DNA of 64,000 nucleotides from Mycolicibacterium neoaurum ATCC 25795 (GTDB taxonomy: Bacteria; Actinomycetota; Actinomycetes; Mycobacteriales; Mycobacteriaceae): contig NZ_JMDW01000008.1 in the NCBI RefSeq assembly GCF_000691525.1, forward strand, positions 248,001 to 312,000, in the 5' to 3' direction. The translations under genes were made by a program, and so were the position numbers. Below, in pieces: positions 17,142-26,536 of this stretch; within the stretch, counting starts at the first letter, position 1, and each line of letters begins with the position of its first letter. Below the pieces are notes generated by a model. It searched no databases. It was not told where the DNA came from and was given only the letters and a program-made list of their open reading frames with translations.

Positions 17142-18899
17142 GTGGACTCGACGCCGTTCGGCCACTATCAGCTGCGGGGGCTGATCGGCCGGGGCGGTAT
17201 GGGCGAGGTGTACCGGGCCTACGACACCAAGACCGATCGCGTGGTGGCGTTGAAGGTGCTGCCGCCGCAGATGGCCCAGGACAAGGTGTTCCAGCAACGG
17301 TTCCGCCGCGAATCGCAGGCCGCCGCCGGGGTCAACGATCCGCATGTGGTGCCGATCCACGGTTTCGGTGAGATCGACGGCCGGCTGTACCTGGACATGC
17401 GCCTGATCGAGGGACGCACGCTCGGAGAGCTGTTGTCCGAGACCGGCAAGCCGTTGAATCCGACGTTCGCGGTACAGGTGGTCGAACAGATCGCCTCGGC
17501 GTTGGATGCCGCCCATCAGCAGGGTCTGATCCACCGCGATATCAAGCCGTCCAACATCCTGTTGACCAAGGCGAATTTCGCCTACCTCATCGATTTCGGT
17601 CTGGCCCGCACCGCGGGGGAGACCGGTATGACGACGGCAGGCAGCACGTTGGGGACGCTGGCCTACATGGCGCCCGAACGGTTCGACGGCGGGTATGCCG
17701 ACGCCCGCGCGGACACCTACGCGCTGACCTGTGTGCTCTACGAATGTCTCACCGGTGCCAGGCCGTATCCGGCCGACAGCCTGGAGCAGCAGATCGCCGG
17801 GCACATGGTGTCGCCCACGCCGAAACCGTCGGAAACGAATCCCCGGCTGGCCCCGTTCGACGAGGTGATCGCCACGGGCATGGCCAAGAAACCGGAGAAG
17901 CGGTATCAGACCGGTGCCGAGCTGGCGGCCGCGGCGACGCGTGCGCTGCGGGCACCGGTGCGTATCACCGGGTCGGGTCGACACACGGCCCGGCGGCGGG
18001 CACCGCAGTCGCGCCGGCCTCCGCGCCGGGCGCTGGTGCTGGCAGGGGTGCTGGTGCTCGTCGGTGCCGGTGTGGTCGGGGTGTGGAAGTGGCAGGAAAC
18101 CCGTGACGCCGGACAGTGGCCCGAGGGCGCGGTGCCCGCGATCGCCGCCGCGGTTCCCGCCGACGTGCGGGCCGCAGGCACCCTGGTTGTCGGTGTGAAT
18201 GTGCCATATGCGCCAAATGAATTCACCAATTCCGACGGTGAGATCGTCGGGTTCGACGTGGATCTGCTGGATGCCGTCGCGCGGACGATGGGGCTGACCA
18301 CCGAGTACCGCGAGAGCGAGTTCGACGACATCATCCCCGCGGTGCAGGCCGGAGCGGTCGATGTCGGGATGTCCTCGGTGACCGACACGGTGGCCCGGCA
18401 GAAGCTGGTCGATTTCGTCACCTATTTCCAGGCGGGCACGTTGTGGGCGCAGCGGGCCGGATCGTCGGTGGATCCGACCGCCGCATGCGGGTTGCGAGTG
18501 GGAGTGGCCCACAGCGTAATTCAGGAGACGGTCGAGATCCCGGCCAAGAGCGACGAATGTGTGGCCGCCGGGCTGGCCCCGATCGAGAAGGTGGTCTTCG
18601 GCAGGCAGGACGATGTGACCGCAGCGCTGATCGCCGGTGACATCGATGCGATGAGCGCGGATTCGCCGGTCACGGGTTTCGCCATCAAACTCAGCGGCGG
18701 CGCCTTGGTGCCGGCCGGCGAGGTGTTCGACTCCGCCCCCTACGGGTGGCCGGTGGCCAAGGGATCGGAACTGGCCCGGCCGTTGCTACAGGCCGTCACC
18801 CATCTGATCGGCACCGGTGAGTACCGGACCATCGCGACCATGTGGGGTGTGGAGCGCGGGATGATCACCGAGCCGGTGATCAACGGCGCCGCGCGCTGA
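17142..18899 (+). CDS. Receptor Ser/Thr protein kinase with extracellular solute-binding domain
   Basis: 585 residues. A cytoplasmic PknB-like kinase (about 7-270) has every key residue: GRGGMGEV glycine loop, Lys38, HRDIKPSN with Asp133, DFG with Asp151, and MAPERF. A basic linker leads to one membrane helix (about 297-316). The outer part (about 341-575) is a family 3 periplasmic solute-binding domain of the amino-acid type (GTLVVGVNVPYAPNEFTNSDGEIVGFDVDLLDAVA, VGMSSVTDTVARQK). This looks like a nutrient-sensing kinase that reads an external amino acid or similar ligand. The start is GTG 17142, with GAGG upstream. It is convergent with a small conserved gene, three bases away. Confidence 0.93.
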   Translation: MDSTPFGHYQLRGLIGRGGMGEVYRAYDTKTDRVVALKVLPPQMAQDKVFQQRFRRESQAAAGVNDPHVVPIHGFGEIDGRLYLDMRLIEGRTLGELLSETGKPLNPTFAVQVVEQIASALDAAHQQGLIHRDIKPSNILLTKANFAYLIDFGLARTAGETGMTTAGSTLGTLAYMAPERFDGGYADARADTYALTCVLYECLTGARPYPADSLEQQIAGHMVSPTPKPSETNPRLAPFDEVIATGMAKKPEKRYQTGAELAAAATRALRAPVRITGSGRHTARRRAPQSRRPPRRALVLAGVLVLVGAGVVGVWKWQETRDAGQWPEGAVPAIAAAVPADVRAAGTLVVGVNVPYAPNEFTNSDGEIVGFDVDLLDAVARTMGLTTEYRESEFDDIIPAVQAGAVDVGMSSVTDTVARQKLVDFVTYFQAGTLWAQRAGSSVDPTAACGLRVGVAHSVIQETVEIPAKSDECVAAGLAPIEKVVFGRQDDVTAALIAGDIDAMSADSPVTGFAIKLSGGALVPAGEVFDSAPYGWPVAKGSELARPLLQAVTHLIGTGEYRTIATMWGVERGMITEPVINGAAR

Positions 18900-18902
18900 G
18901 TT

Positions 18903-19034
18903 TCACCGCTTCTTGGGGTGCAACACGTCCTCGGTCGTGTGGGAAGACTCACCGGCACGCTTGGCCGCGCGTTTCTCTTTGAGCGATTTGCCGGACTTTT
19001 TGGTCATGCTCTGACGTGGTGACTTATCGGCCAT
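18903..19034 (-). CDS. Small basic conserved mycobacterial protein
   Basis: A 43-residue protein, MADKSPRQSMTKKSGKSLKE then basic residues, ending in HPKKR. It is very rich in Lys, Arg and Ser and probably unstructured until bound to nucleic acid or acidic partners. I recognise it as a type of short conserved mycobacterial protein without known function. ATG 19034 has AGAAGGG upstream. The frame runs on upstream but without a ribosome site or plausible protein sequence. Confidence 0.75.
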   Translation of the reverse strand: MADKSPRQSMTKKSGKSLKEKRAAKRAGESSHTTEDVLHPKKR

Positions 19035-19380
19035 GATGGCCCTTCTGACGAGAGGGCCTGTGTGGTCCCGCTCCTTCGACCATACACGTTGACAAGCGCG
19101 GGCCATCGGCGTTGACTGGGGAGGTGGCCGAGTGAATTTTCTTGCGCTTTCGCGATTTTCGCGTCGGCTGCAGGGAAGAACGGACATGCCACACTTCTGC
19201 GAACCGCGCCCTATGGTTAATGACACGGACATGTGTTCGTCGTCGGCGCACACCAGCCCGCGGTCAGCCACAGCCCTGGCGACCGCCCCGGACACCGACG
19301 CCGTCGATCGATCACGCAGCGACTCCTCGGCGGCCGAATCGCGATGGGACTCCGAGGGTGGCCACCTGGCGCGCTGATCG
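19035..19380. other. Intergenic region, no gene recognised
   Basis: About 345 bases between the start of the small basic protein and the end of the NYN-domain gene, both on the minus strand. Open frames here are poor. It should contain the promoter of the small gene. No repeat or RNA structure stands out. Confidence 0.5.
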
Positions 19381-20229
19381 TCAGTCGGCCTGGCGCAGCC
19401 GCACCAACCTCGTCGTCGAGCTCTCGTCCAGTTCGACCAGGTCGGTGCGTGAGCGGAGGAAATCGCTGAAGGACTTGAAGCCCAACGACTTTTCGTTGAA
19501 AGACGGGTCCATCCGTTTCATCTGCGCTTTGACCGCCGAGTTGTGCAGCCATTCGACGTCATCCTTCTCCGTGCCGATATGCAGCGCGCGAGTGAGCAGT
19601 GCAGATGCCAACAGCTGGGGATCGGGCTCGTCGGATCTCTTGGTGCGTCGGGTCGCTTTCTTGGGTTGGTCGCTGGGCTCGAAAACCGGCACCCCGGGCA
19701 GTGCGTCGTAGACGACGAACTCATCGCAGGCCGAGGCCAGTGCCTTGCTCGACGACCCGGCGACACCGATACCGACGACATAGCGGCCCAGACGTTTACA
19801 GCGCTGGGCCAGCGCGATGTAGTCCGAGTCGCCGGCGACGATGACGACATGGGTCAGGTCGGGAAGTCGGAACATGTCCTCGACGGCGTCGACGGCCAAT
19901 CGGATGTCGGCACCGTTCTTGCCGTAGGCGGCTGCGGGGAACAATTGCACCAGGTCGACAGCGCGTCCGACCAGCTGCTCACGGTAGCCGGCATTGACGT
20001 CTGCCGACCAGTCGGCATACGCCCTGGTGAGGACGAGAGTGCCGAAGGACGATGCGAAATCAAGAATCGCGCCGACATCGACCGTCGCGCGCGCCAAGGC
20101 GTCATCGGTGAGCCCCTTTGCTTTGTCCCGCTGGAATGAGTTGCGCCCATTGACTTGGTCGTACCTGGAAATCACGATGTTGTCGAAGTCGAGGTAGACC
20201 GCGACACGGGTTGCGGCGGTTTCGGTCAT
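19381..20229 (-). CDS. NYN-domain protein (LabA/DUF88 type), putative RNase
   Basis: 282 residues. The N-terminal NYN/PIN-like domain (about 8-180) has the acidic pattern of this nuclease fold: VAVYLDFDNIVIS, GADIRLAVDAVEDMF, VVIVAGDSDYIALAQ. A basic linker (about 195-210) leads to a C-terminal region (about 215-280) resembling the OST-HTH/LOTUS RNA-binding fold (NEKSLGFKSFSDFLRS). The combination suggests RNA cleavage or processing, but the target is unknown. The start ATG 20229 directly precedes the conserved domain. Confidence 0.85.
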   Translation of the reverse strand: MTETAATRVAVYLDFDNIVISRYDQVNGRNSFQRDKAKGLTDDALARATVDVGAILDFASSFGTLVLTRAYADWSADVNAGYREQLVGRAVDLVQLFPAAAYGKNGADIRLAVDAVEDMFRLPDLTHVVIVAGDSDYIALAQRCKRLGRYVVGIGVAGSSSKALASACDEFVVYDALPGVPVFEPSDQPKKATRRTKRSDEPDPQLLASALLTRALHIGTEKDDVEWLHNSAVKAQMKRMDPSFNEKSLGFKSFSDFLRSRTDLVELDESSTTRLVRLRQAD

Positions 20230-20352
20230 GACTCCAGTCTGACCCATCCGGATGTCGGCATGGCACAGACCTGCCGTGGGGCATAGGCTGAGACGAACGC
20301 TCACGAGGTGGCCCCGACCCTGCCGCCGTACCAACGACGGACCGGGATCGAC

Positions 20353-21477
20353 ATGGCAGTTTCCGATATTGCGGCATACGCGAACTTGACGAGTGAGGAT
20401 ATCGAGGCCATCGGATCCGAGCTGGATCTGATTCGCCAGGACATCGAGGAGTCCCTGGGTGCACGCGACGCCGCGTACATCTATCGGGTCATCAGGTTTC
20501 AGCGCACACTGGATATCGCGTCGCGATTGGTGATCGCAGCCAGTCAATCCAGGGTCGGCTGGCTGGTTGGGACAGTCTCACTGGCATATGCCAAATCCGT
20601 CGAAAACATGGAGATCGGGCACAACGTGGGGCACGGCCAATGGGATTGGATGAACGATCCCGAGGTCCACTCGACCACGTGGGAATGGGACATGGCCGGT
20701 TCGTCCCGGCAGTGGCGTTACTCGCACAATTACCGCCACCACGTCTTCAGCAACGTGCTCGGCGTGGACGACGATCTGGGTTTCGGTGTGCTTCGGGTGA
20801 CCCGGGACCAGCCTTGGAAGCGTGAGCACCTGTTCCAGCCGTTGCGGAACTTGTTGTTGGCAGTCGTCTTCGAGTGGGGTATCGCTCGGCATGGCCTGCA
20901 TGCCGAGCGAGACCGTGCCCTCTCCGAGGTCGACAGGCAGGCAGTCACGCGGACGATGCTGACCAAGGCTGGACGTCAGATCACCAAGGACTACCTGGTG
21001 TGGCCCGGACTGAGCCTGCACCGCTGGCGGCGGACACTGGCCGCCAACATCACCGCCAACCTGCTGCGAAATCTGTGGGCCTATGTGGTGATCTTCTGCG
21101 GGCACTTCCCGGACGGCGTCCAGCAGTTCACACCGGAGTCGCTGGACGACGAGAGCAGAGGGCAGTGGTATCTGCGCCAGATGCTCGGAGCCGCCGACTT
21201 CACGGCGGGCCCATTGCTTGCCTTCTCAAGTGGAAATCTGTGCTACCAGATCGAGCATCACCTGTTTCCTGATCTGCCGAGCAACCGATACGAGCAGATC
21301 AGTCACAGGGTCCGTGCGCTGTGTGAGAAGTACGACCTGGACTATGTCACCGGGTCGCTACCCCGGCAGTACCTGCAAACGGTTCGCACCACCTTGCGCC
21401 TCGCACTCCCGGACGGCGGTTTCCGGGCCGTGTTCCGACCATCCGGTTCCGACGATGTCCGTGCACACACGCGGTGA
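20353..21477 (+). CDS. DesA3-like acyl-CoA desaturase
   Basis: 374-residue membrane fatty-acid desaturase with the di-iron histidine boxes GHNVGH, HNYRHH and QIEHHLFP. It aligns well with mycobacterial DesA3 (Rv3229c), which introduces the delta-9 double bond into stearoyl-CoA to make oleate, from the first residues (MAVSDIAAYANLTSEDIEAI), which fixes ATG 20353 as the start. It lacks the long C-terminal extension that I recall for DesA3. The electron donor (an Rv3230c-like oxidoreductase) is not adjacent. Role: membrane lipid desaturation. Confidence 0.9.
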   Translation: MAVSDIAAYANLTSEDIEAIGSELDLIRQDIEESLGARDAAYIYRVIRFQRTLDIASRLVIAASQSRVGWLVGTVSLAYAKSVENMEIGHNVGHGQWDWMNDPEVHSTTWEWDMAGSSRQWRYSHNYRHHVFSNVLGVDDDLGFGVLRVTRDQPWKREHLFQPLRNLLLAVVFEWGIARHGLHAERDRALSEVDRQAVTRTMLTKAGRQITKDYLVWPGLSLHRWRRTLAANITANLLRNLWAYVVIFCGHFPDGVQQFTPESLDDESRGQWYLRQMLGAADFTAGPLLAFSSGNLCYQIEHHLFPDLPSNRYEQISHRVRALCEKYDLDYVTGSLPRQYLQTVRTTLRLALPDGGFRAVFRPSGSDDVRAHTR

Positions 21478-21510
21478 TGAATATGCCTGCAGTGCAACGG
21501 TATCAGCGAA

Positions 21511-21684
21511 TCACACCTTGAAATGCTCGGTAACCCTGTCCGCTGTCCGCTCGACGGTGTCCTTTCCCTTTTCGATTTGGCCTTCGTCCCGAAGGCGGCG
21601 ATCACCGGTCAGGCGGCCGACTCCGGTCTTTGAAGCGGCGGACACACTCTTGATCGTTCGTGCGATGGATTCACGGATGCTCAT
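21511..21684 (-). CDS. Short CsbD-like stress protein
   Basis: 57 residues, MSIRESIARTIKSVSAASKT followed by a CsbD-like core (GVGRLTGDRRLRDEGQIEKGKDTVERTADRV). CsbD proteins are small, helical, charged and typically induced in general stress; molecular function is unknown. ATG 21684 has AAGGAA upstream with good spacing; the longer open frame upstream does not look like protein. Confidence 0.8.
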   Translation of the reverse strand: MSIRESIARTIKSVSAASKTGVGRLTGDRRLRDEGQIEKGKDTVERTADRVTEHFKV

Positions 21685-21972
21685 GCTGGAGTTCCTTTCG
21701 GTACCGCCGGAACGGCGGAGTGTTCGGTGTGACGGCCATGAGATCGAGATGATCTCGACATTCGCCGGATTCTGGAGCGCAGATGTGCACGTACAACCGA
21801 TCTTGGTATCGGAAATTCTGACGCGACCGCGTGGTGGCGACGCGGCGAGCAATCGCTGCGTGCGTTACTCCAGTGCTGCCCACGCTACACGCTCCGGGGG
21901 CCGCGCAGGGTCGACGCGAGGTCGACAGATACCCCGACCGGCTGGTGCACGCGACATCCAGCGGGGGCGTCG

Positions 21973-22731
21973 GTGATGACGGGCCTTCGCGTGGGCGATG
22001 ACGACGATGCCGCGACTGCGGATCTGCAGGCCGGTTTGGTCCGATTGGCGGGTCTGGTGGCGGACACGCTCAGTCTGCAGCAGGTGCTCTCGGAAGTATC
22101 GGCGGCGGCAGTGCGCGCGGTACCGGGAGCCGAGGGTGCCGGCTTGGCGATGGTCGGCCCCCCGGATGCCAGGGTCGTGGCGTCAGCATCCAGCGCGTCG
22201 TTCGTCGCCGAGCTCGATGCCCTGCAGTACCGGTCCCTGTGGGAAGGGCCGGGAGTCACCGCGATGGACGATCGGCGCTCGGTCTGGTCGAATTCACTGG
22301 GCGGAGAACGGCTATGGCCGCATTTCGGTCCGCGCGCAGGACGGGCAGGTGTGCACAGCGCCCTGGCCATGCCGTTGACCGTGTCCGATCGGATGGTCGG
22401 TGCCCTATGCGTTTATGCCAGGGGTAAAGGTGTTTTCGACGATTCCGCTGCCGGTATCGCGGAGTTGTTCAGTGCCCCAGCCGCAGTCGCCGTGCACAAC
22501 GCCCGCGTTCTGTCGGATGCCCGTGCACTGGCCGGTCAGCTGCGTGCCGCGTTGTCGACCAGGCCGATCATCGACCAGGCCATCGGCATCATCCGATCGC
22601 GAACCGGCAGGACTGCGGGCGAGGCATTCGATCAACTGCGAGATCTGAGCCAGTCGGAACAACGCAAACTGTCCGATGTCGCCGAGCGAGTAGTCGAAGA
22701 AGCCGTGCGTCGGGTCCGGAACCGCCATTGA
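21973..22731 (+). CDS. GAF-ANTAR transcription antitermination regulator
   Basis: About 252 residues. The GAF domain (about 20-175) should sense a small ligand or redox state; the ANTAR domain (about 180-248: LAGQLRAALSTRPIIDQAIGIIRSRTGRTAGEAFDQLRDLSQ) binds dual hairpins in leader RNAs to prevent termination. Mycobacterial members act on lipid and redox genes. Start GTG 21973 or the adjacent ATG 21976. It lies 141 bases upstream of the GT4 gene on the same strand, so it may act on that cluster, but I found no ANTAR-type double hairpin by eye. Confidence 0.88.
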   Translation: MMTGLRVGDDDDAATADLQAGLVRLAGLVADTLSLQQVLSEVSAAAVRAVPGAEGAGLAMVGPPDARVVASASSASFVAELDALQYRSLWEGPGVTAMDDRRSVWSNSLGGERLWPHFGPRAGRAGVHSALAMPLTVSDRMVGALCVYARGKGVFDDSAAGIAELFSAPAAVAVHNARVLSDARALAGQLRAALSTRPIIDQAIGIIRSRTGRTAGEAFDQLRDLSQSEQRKLSDVAERVVEEAVRRVRNRH

Positions 22732-22872
22732 GCCGGTCGTCAGGGCGGTGGGGGTGTAGCGTGGGAGTAGTTGGGAACCCAGCCAGTCCGGGATGAGTCG
22801 ACTGTCCGCCGTCGACGTCACCGAGCAATCGCTTGCGCCGGACATATCGCGCTTCGAACTGTCTGGATCGAC

Positions 22873-24060
22873 GTGAACGCTTTTCCCCATTCCCCGCTGT
22901 CATTTGCATCGGTGCTCGAACCGGCCCGACCGCCAGCCCCAAGCTTCAGCATTCTCAGCACCTACCCACCGACGCCGTGCGGCCTGGCGAATTTCAGTGC
23001 TGCGCTGGCCGATGGATTGTCGGCCAGCGGTTCTGATGTCCACGTCGTCCGTGTCGCCGATGGCTCCCGGCACGACGCGGGCCGAGTGGTGGGTGAGTTG
23101 GTCAACGGGTCGGTGGCTTCGGTTGCGGCATGTGCGGAAATGCTCAGTGAGGCCGATATCGCGTTGATCCAACACGAGTACGGCATCTTCGGGGGCCCCG
23201 ATGGTGATGAGGTGCTGGACATTCTCGGTGCATTGACCGTGCCTGCCATCGTGGTTGCCCACACAGTGCCGTCCACACCCACTCGAAACCAGCGCGCAGT
23301 ACTCGAATCGGTTGTGGCAATGGCTGACAAAGTTGTCGTGATGTCCGATGCCGCCGCGATTCGGTTGCGGACGCATTTCGATGTCGAACGGCGCAAGATC
23401 ACCACCATCCCGCACGGAGTGCGGCTGCCACGAACCACTCACATCAAGCGAGCCCAGCAACCGACGTTGCTGACCTGGGGTCTGCTCGGACCTGGCAAGG
23501 GGGTCGAGCGCGTCATCGATGCGATGGCTTCGTTGCAGCAACTCCCGAGCAATCCGCGCTATCTGATCGCGGGCCGGACACATCCGAAGGTGCTCGCCGC
23601 CGAAGGTGAGGCATACCGGCAGGCGCGTGCTGCGCAGGCCGAACGTCTGGGGGTGGCGAGATCGGTGTCCTTCGACGCCAGTTATCGCGATGTGGCGTCG
23701 CTGACAGCATTGGCGCAGTCCTCGGCGGTGGTGGTGTTGCCCTATGACTCCACCGAACAGGTCACCTCCGGGGTGCTGGTCGATGCCATCGCCTGTGGTC
23801 GACCGATCGTGGCGACAGCGTTCCCGCACGCTGTCGAACTGCTGCGCAGCGGCGCAGGCATCGTGGTCGAGCACGACGACCCAGCAGCGATGACGGCGGC
23901 GCTGAGAACTGTTCTGAGCGACCCGAGGGCGGCGGGGGCGATGTCGGCCGAGGCTCGTCGGATGGCACCCGGCATGGCGTGGTCAGTGATCTCGGCGGCG
24001 TATAAAGATGTGGCACATCAAATTCTGGCTCGAAAGATCGGTCACGCGCGGTGGATCTGA
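22873..24060 (+). CDS. GT4-family glycosyltransferase
   Basis: About 395 residues with the GT-B fold. The N-terminal half has SILSTYPPTPCGLANFSAALADGL and ADIALIQHEYGIFGGPDGDE; the C-terminal half has the sugar-nucleotide site with LLGPGKGVERVIDAM and the EX7E-like region near SSAVVVLPYDSTEQVTSGVLVDAIACGRPIVATAFPHAVELL. It is probably a retaining enzyme using a GDP- or UDP-sugar. GTG 22873 is proposed because the frame before it does not look like protein. Its stop overlaps the next gene's GTG start, so it is translationally linked with the barrel protein and GH130 enzyme. Confidence 0.85.
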   Translation: MNAFPHSPLSFASVLEPARPPAPSFSILSTYPPTPCGLANFSAALADGLSASGSDVHVVRVADGSRHDAGRVVGELVNGSVASVAACAEMLSEADIALIQHEYGIFGGPDGDEVLDILGALTVPAIVVAHTVPSTPTRNQRAVLESVVAMADKVVVMSDAAAIRLRTHFDVERRKITTIPHGVRLPRTTHIKRAQQPTLLTWGLLGPGKGVERVIDAMASLQQLPSNPRYLIAGRTHPKVLAAEGEAYRQARAAQAERLGVARSVSFDASYRDVASLTALAQSSAVVVLPYDSTEQVTSGVLVDAIACGRPIVATAFPHAVELLRSGAGIVVEHDDPAAMTAALRTVLSDPRAAGAMSAEARRMAPGMAWSVISAAYKDVAHQILARKIGHARWI

Positions 24061-25064
24061 TACCTCGCTTCGACCATCTACTGGCGATCTCCGATCACCA
24101 CGGCACCTTCGAGCACTGCTGCGGTCCGATACCCCGGCGCGAGCACGGCTATTGCACGGACGACATGGCACGAGTCCTCGTGGTCACCAGCCGGGCTTCG
24201 GAGGGCGGAGACGCAACGCGGGATCTGGCCGCGCGCGCGCTGCTGTTCCTCGACGGCGCGGTGTCCGTCACAGGAAGTTGCCGTAATCGTATGGACCACC
24301 GGGGGCGTTGGACCGACACGTTCGCGGAGAAGGACAGCTGGGGTCGCTGTCTGTGGGGCCTCGGAGTCGCGGCCGCGCACAGTTCCGACGCGTCGATCCG
24401 TCGTCGGTCGACGGTTCAGTTCGAACGTGCCGCGCGCGGACGGTCGGCGTGGCCCCGGGCGATGGCCTTCGCAGTGTTGGGTGCGGCCGAGCTGCTTGGT
24501 GTGGAACCTGGAAATGCCGTTGCCAGAGCGTTGATCGGAGATTATGTCGGTGGTTTGCCGGCACCGACCGGTGACCCGTGCTGGCCCTGGCCGGAGCCAC
24601 GCTTGAGTTACGCGAACGCGGTGCTGGCGGAGGCGATGATCGCCGCCGGCGACGTCGTCGGCGACGGCGGTCTTCGTCGGCGCGGCCTGGACATGCTGGG
24701 TTGGCTGATCGAACGTGAGACCAGCGGCGGGCATCTGTCACCCACCCCCACACACGGTTGGTCTCGGGGTGAGCTGCGGCCCGGGTTCGACCAGCAGCCG
24801 ATCGAGGTGTCCGCACTGGCAGATGCCTGCGTTCGTGCCGCCGAATATGATGCTGGGGCGATCTGGCCAGATACCCTGCGGGCGGCTGCCGCATGGTTCC
24901 AGGGTGACAATGACGCCGGTCTGTTGATGTGGGATCCCGAGACCGGCGGGGGCTATGACGGCTTGCATGCCGACGCGGTGAACCTCAACCAGGGCGCGGA
25001 GTCGACCCTGGCGTTGCTGTCGACCTTTCAACAGGCGCGCCGGTGTGCCGGTGTCTCTCCGTGA
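24051..25064 (+). CDS. (alpha/alpha)6-barrel protein in GT4/GH130 cluster
   Basis: 337 residues rich in repeated helical pairs, resembling glycan-acting (alpha/alpha)6 barrels such as the N-acylglucosamine epimerase group: CTDDMARVLVVTSRASEG, RNRMDHRGRWTDTFAEKDSWGRCLWGLG, PCWPWPEPRLSYANAVLAEAM, FDQQPIEVSALADACVRAAEYD. I do not know a named enzyme. The GTG start overlaps the GT4 stop by ten bases and the stop overlaps the GH130 start by GTGA, so all three products are probably made together. The fold suggests it binds or modifies the same glycan. Confidence 0.7.
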   Translation: MDLIPRFDHLLAISDHHGTFEHCCGPIPRREHGYCTDDMARVLVVTSRASEGGDATRDLAARALLFLDGAVSVTGSCRNRMDHRGRWTDTFAEKDSWGRCLWGLGVAAAHSSDASIRRRSTVQFERAARGRSAWPRAMAFAVLGAAELLGVEPGNAVARALIGDYVGGLPAPTGDPCWPWPEPRLSYANAVLAEAMIAAGDVVGDGGLRRRGLDMLGWLIERETSGGHLSPTPTHGWSRGELRPGFDQQPIEVSALADACVRAAEYDAGAIWPDTLRAAAAWFQGDNDAGLLMWDPETGGGYDGLHADAVNLNQGAESTLALLSTFQQARRCAGVSP

Positions 25065-26536
25065 CGGCAGCGCGGCACGTCGTGGCGTCCAGGGGCAGGC
25101 AACGGTTGGCAGCGGATCCGTCACGAGTGATCACCAGACTGTTCATACCGGGCCAAGAAGGTTTCGAGGCCCATGATTCCCGGGCCGGGAGTGTGGTGGA
25201 GCGGATCCTGGCACTGGACGACGCGCAGGTTCGTGCCGCACTCGATGACGTACTGGAGCGCTTCGGTGATCGTCATCGTGATCTCGTGGTCACGTTCGGC
25301 CGACATGCGCATGAACTCGCCGACCGGCTCGATCCAGGGATCGAGCTCAGTGAGGATCGAATGCTGTTGATGGGAGCGACTTTCACCAACGAAGTGAGTA
25401 TCGAGGGTGCCGCACTCTGTAACCCGAGCATGGTCGCGCATCCCGACCAGTCGGACGTGCCGGCCGGTGGCCTGCGCTTCGTCATGAGTGTGCGCGGCAT
25501 CGGCGAGGGGCACCGCTCGTCCATCGGCTTCCGCACCGGCGTCATCGACGGCACGGGTGAGGTGACCGTCGACGGGACAGCTCCGGTGGCGACATCCGGC
25601 ACGGTGATACCCACCATGCTCGATGCGGCCCTGTTCAACAGCGAACTCCATGACGGACACGTCGATGAGGCCACCGATTATGTACTACAGGGTCTCGAAG
25701 CGCGGTTCACCCGAGCCGCGCTCGATGAGCAGTTGGAACGGCTACACCGACACCGAGCGACGTGGGCCCATGCGAGCGAGACCATCGCATCGATGCGTTC
25801 GATAGCCGACAGGGCGTATGCCGTCGAGTTCGCCTCCGCCACCGAGGTTTCCGAACGGGTGCTGTGGCCGGCGACCGACGCCGAATCGGTCGGCATGGAG
25901 GACGCGCGATTCGTTCGCTTCGTCGAGGACGACGGATCGGTGGCCTATCACGCCAGCTACACCGCTTACGATGGTGCGCGGATCAGTCAGCAAATGTTGA
26001 CGACGACGGACTTCCGGTCCTTTGTTTCGACACCGCTGGTCGGTGACGCCGCCGCCAACAAGGGCATGGCACTGTTCCCGCGTCGGATCGCGGGTCGGTT
26101 CGTCGCGCTGTCGAGATCGGACCGGGAGTCGAACTCCGTCGCGGTCAGCGACGATCTCTCGGTGTGGACCACGGCGACGCCACTGCAACAACCGGCGGAG
26201 CCCTGGGAGATTCTGCAGCTGGGAAACTGTGGCCCTCCGCTGGAGACCTCGGCGGGGTGGCTGGTGCTCACACACGGTGTCGGGCCCATGCGCACTTACC
26301 GGATCGGTGCGATTTTGCTGCGGCTGGAGGACCCCACGCAGATGATCGGCCGGCTGCGGTCGCCACTGTTGAGCCCGGGGATCGGCGAGCAGGACGGCTA
26401 TGTGCCGAACGTCGTGTACTCGTGCGGAGCTCTGCTACATGCGGACACCTTGGTGCTGCCATACGGGATCGGTGATGCCGCGATTGGGTTCGCCTCCGTC
26501 CCGCTGCCGCGGCTGTTGGCGGCGCTTGTCGGCTGA
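25061..26536 (+). CDS. GH130-family mannoside phosphorylase or hydrolase
   Basis: About 491 residues. The C-terminal five-bladed propeller has the family pattern: ESVGMEDARFVRF with the acid residue, CGPPLETSAGWLVLTHGVG, QDGYVPNVVYSCGALLHADTLVLPYGIGDAAIGFA. GH130 enzymes act on beta-mannosides, either phosphorolytically to mannose 1-phosphate or hydrolytically. The N-terminal about 120 residues (helical, RLFIPGQEGFEAHD) are an extension seen in larger members. GTG 25061 overlaps the previous stop. The context suggests turnover or synthesis of a short mannoside; the direction of the reaction cannot be read from sequence. Confidence 0.85.
   Translation: MTAARHVVASRGRQRLAADPSRVITRLFIPGQEGFEAHDSRAGSVVERILALDDAQVRAALDDVLERFGDRHRDLVVTFGRHAHELADRLDPGIELSEDRMLLMGATFTNEVSIEGAALCNPSMVAHPDQSDVPAGGLRFVMSVRGIGEGHRSSIGFRTGVIDGTGEVTVDGTAPVATSGTVIPTMLDAALFNSELHDGHVDEATDYVLQGLEARFTRAALDEQLERLHRHRATWAHASETIASMRSIADRAYAVEFASATEVSERVLWPATDAESVGMEDARFVRFVEDDGSVAYHASYTAYDGARISQQMLTTTDFRSFVSTPLVGDAAANKGMALFPRRIAGRFVALSRSDRESNSVAVSDDLSVWTTATPLQQPAEPWEILQLGNCGPPLETSAGWLVLTHGVGPMRTYRIGAILLRLEDPTQMIGRLRSPLLSPGIGEQDGYVPNVVYSCGALLHADTLVLPYGIGDAAIGFASVPLPRLLAALVG

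Noticed and set aside
22732..22872. ANTAR-type double hairpin before the GT4 gene
   Set aside because: No pair of hexaloop hairpins with the expected A and G positions could be found by eye.
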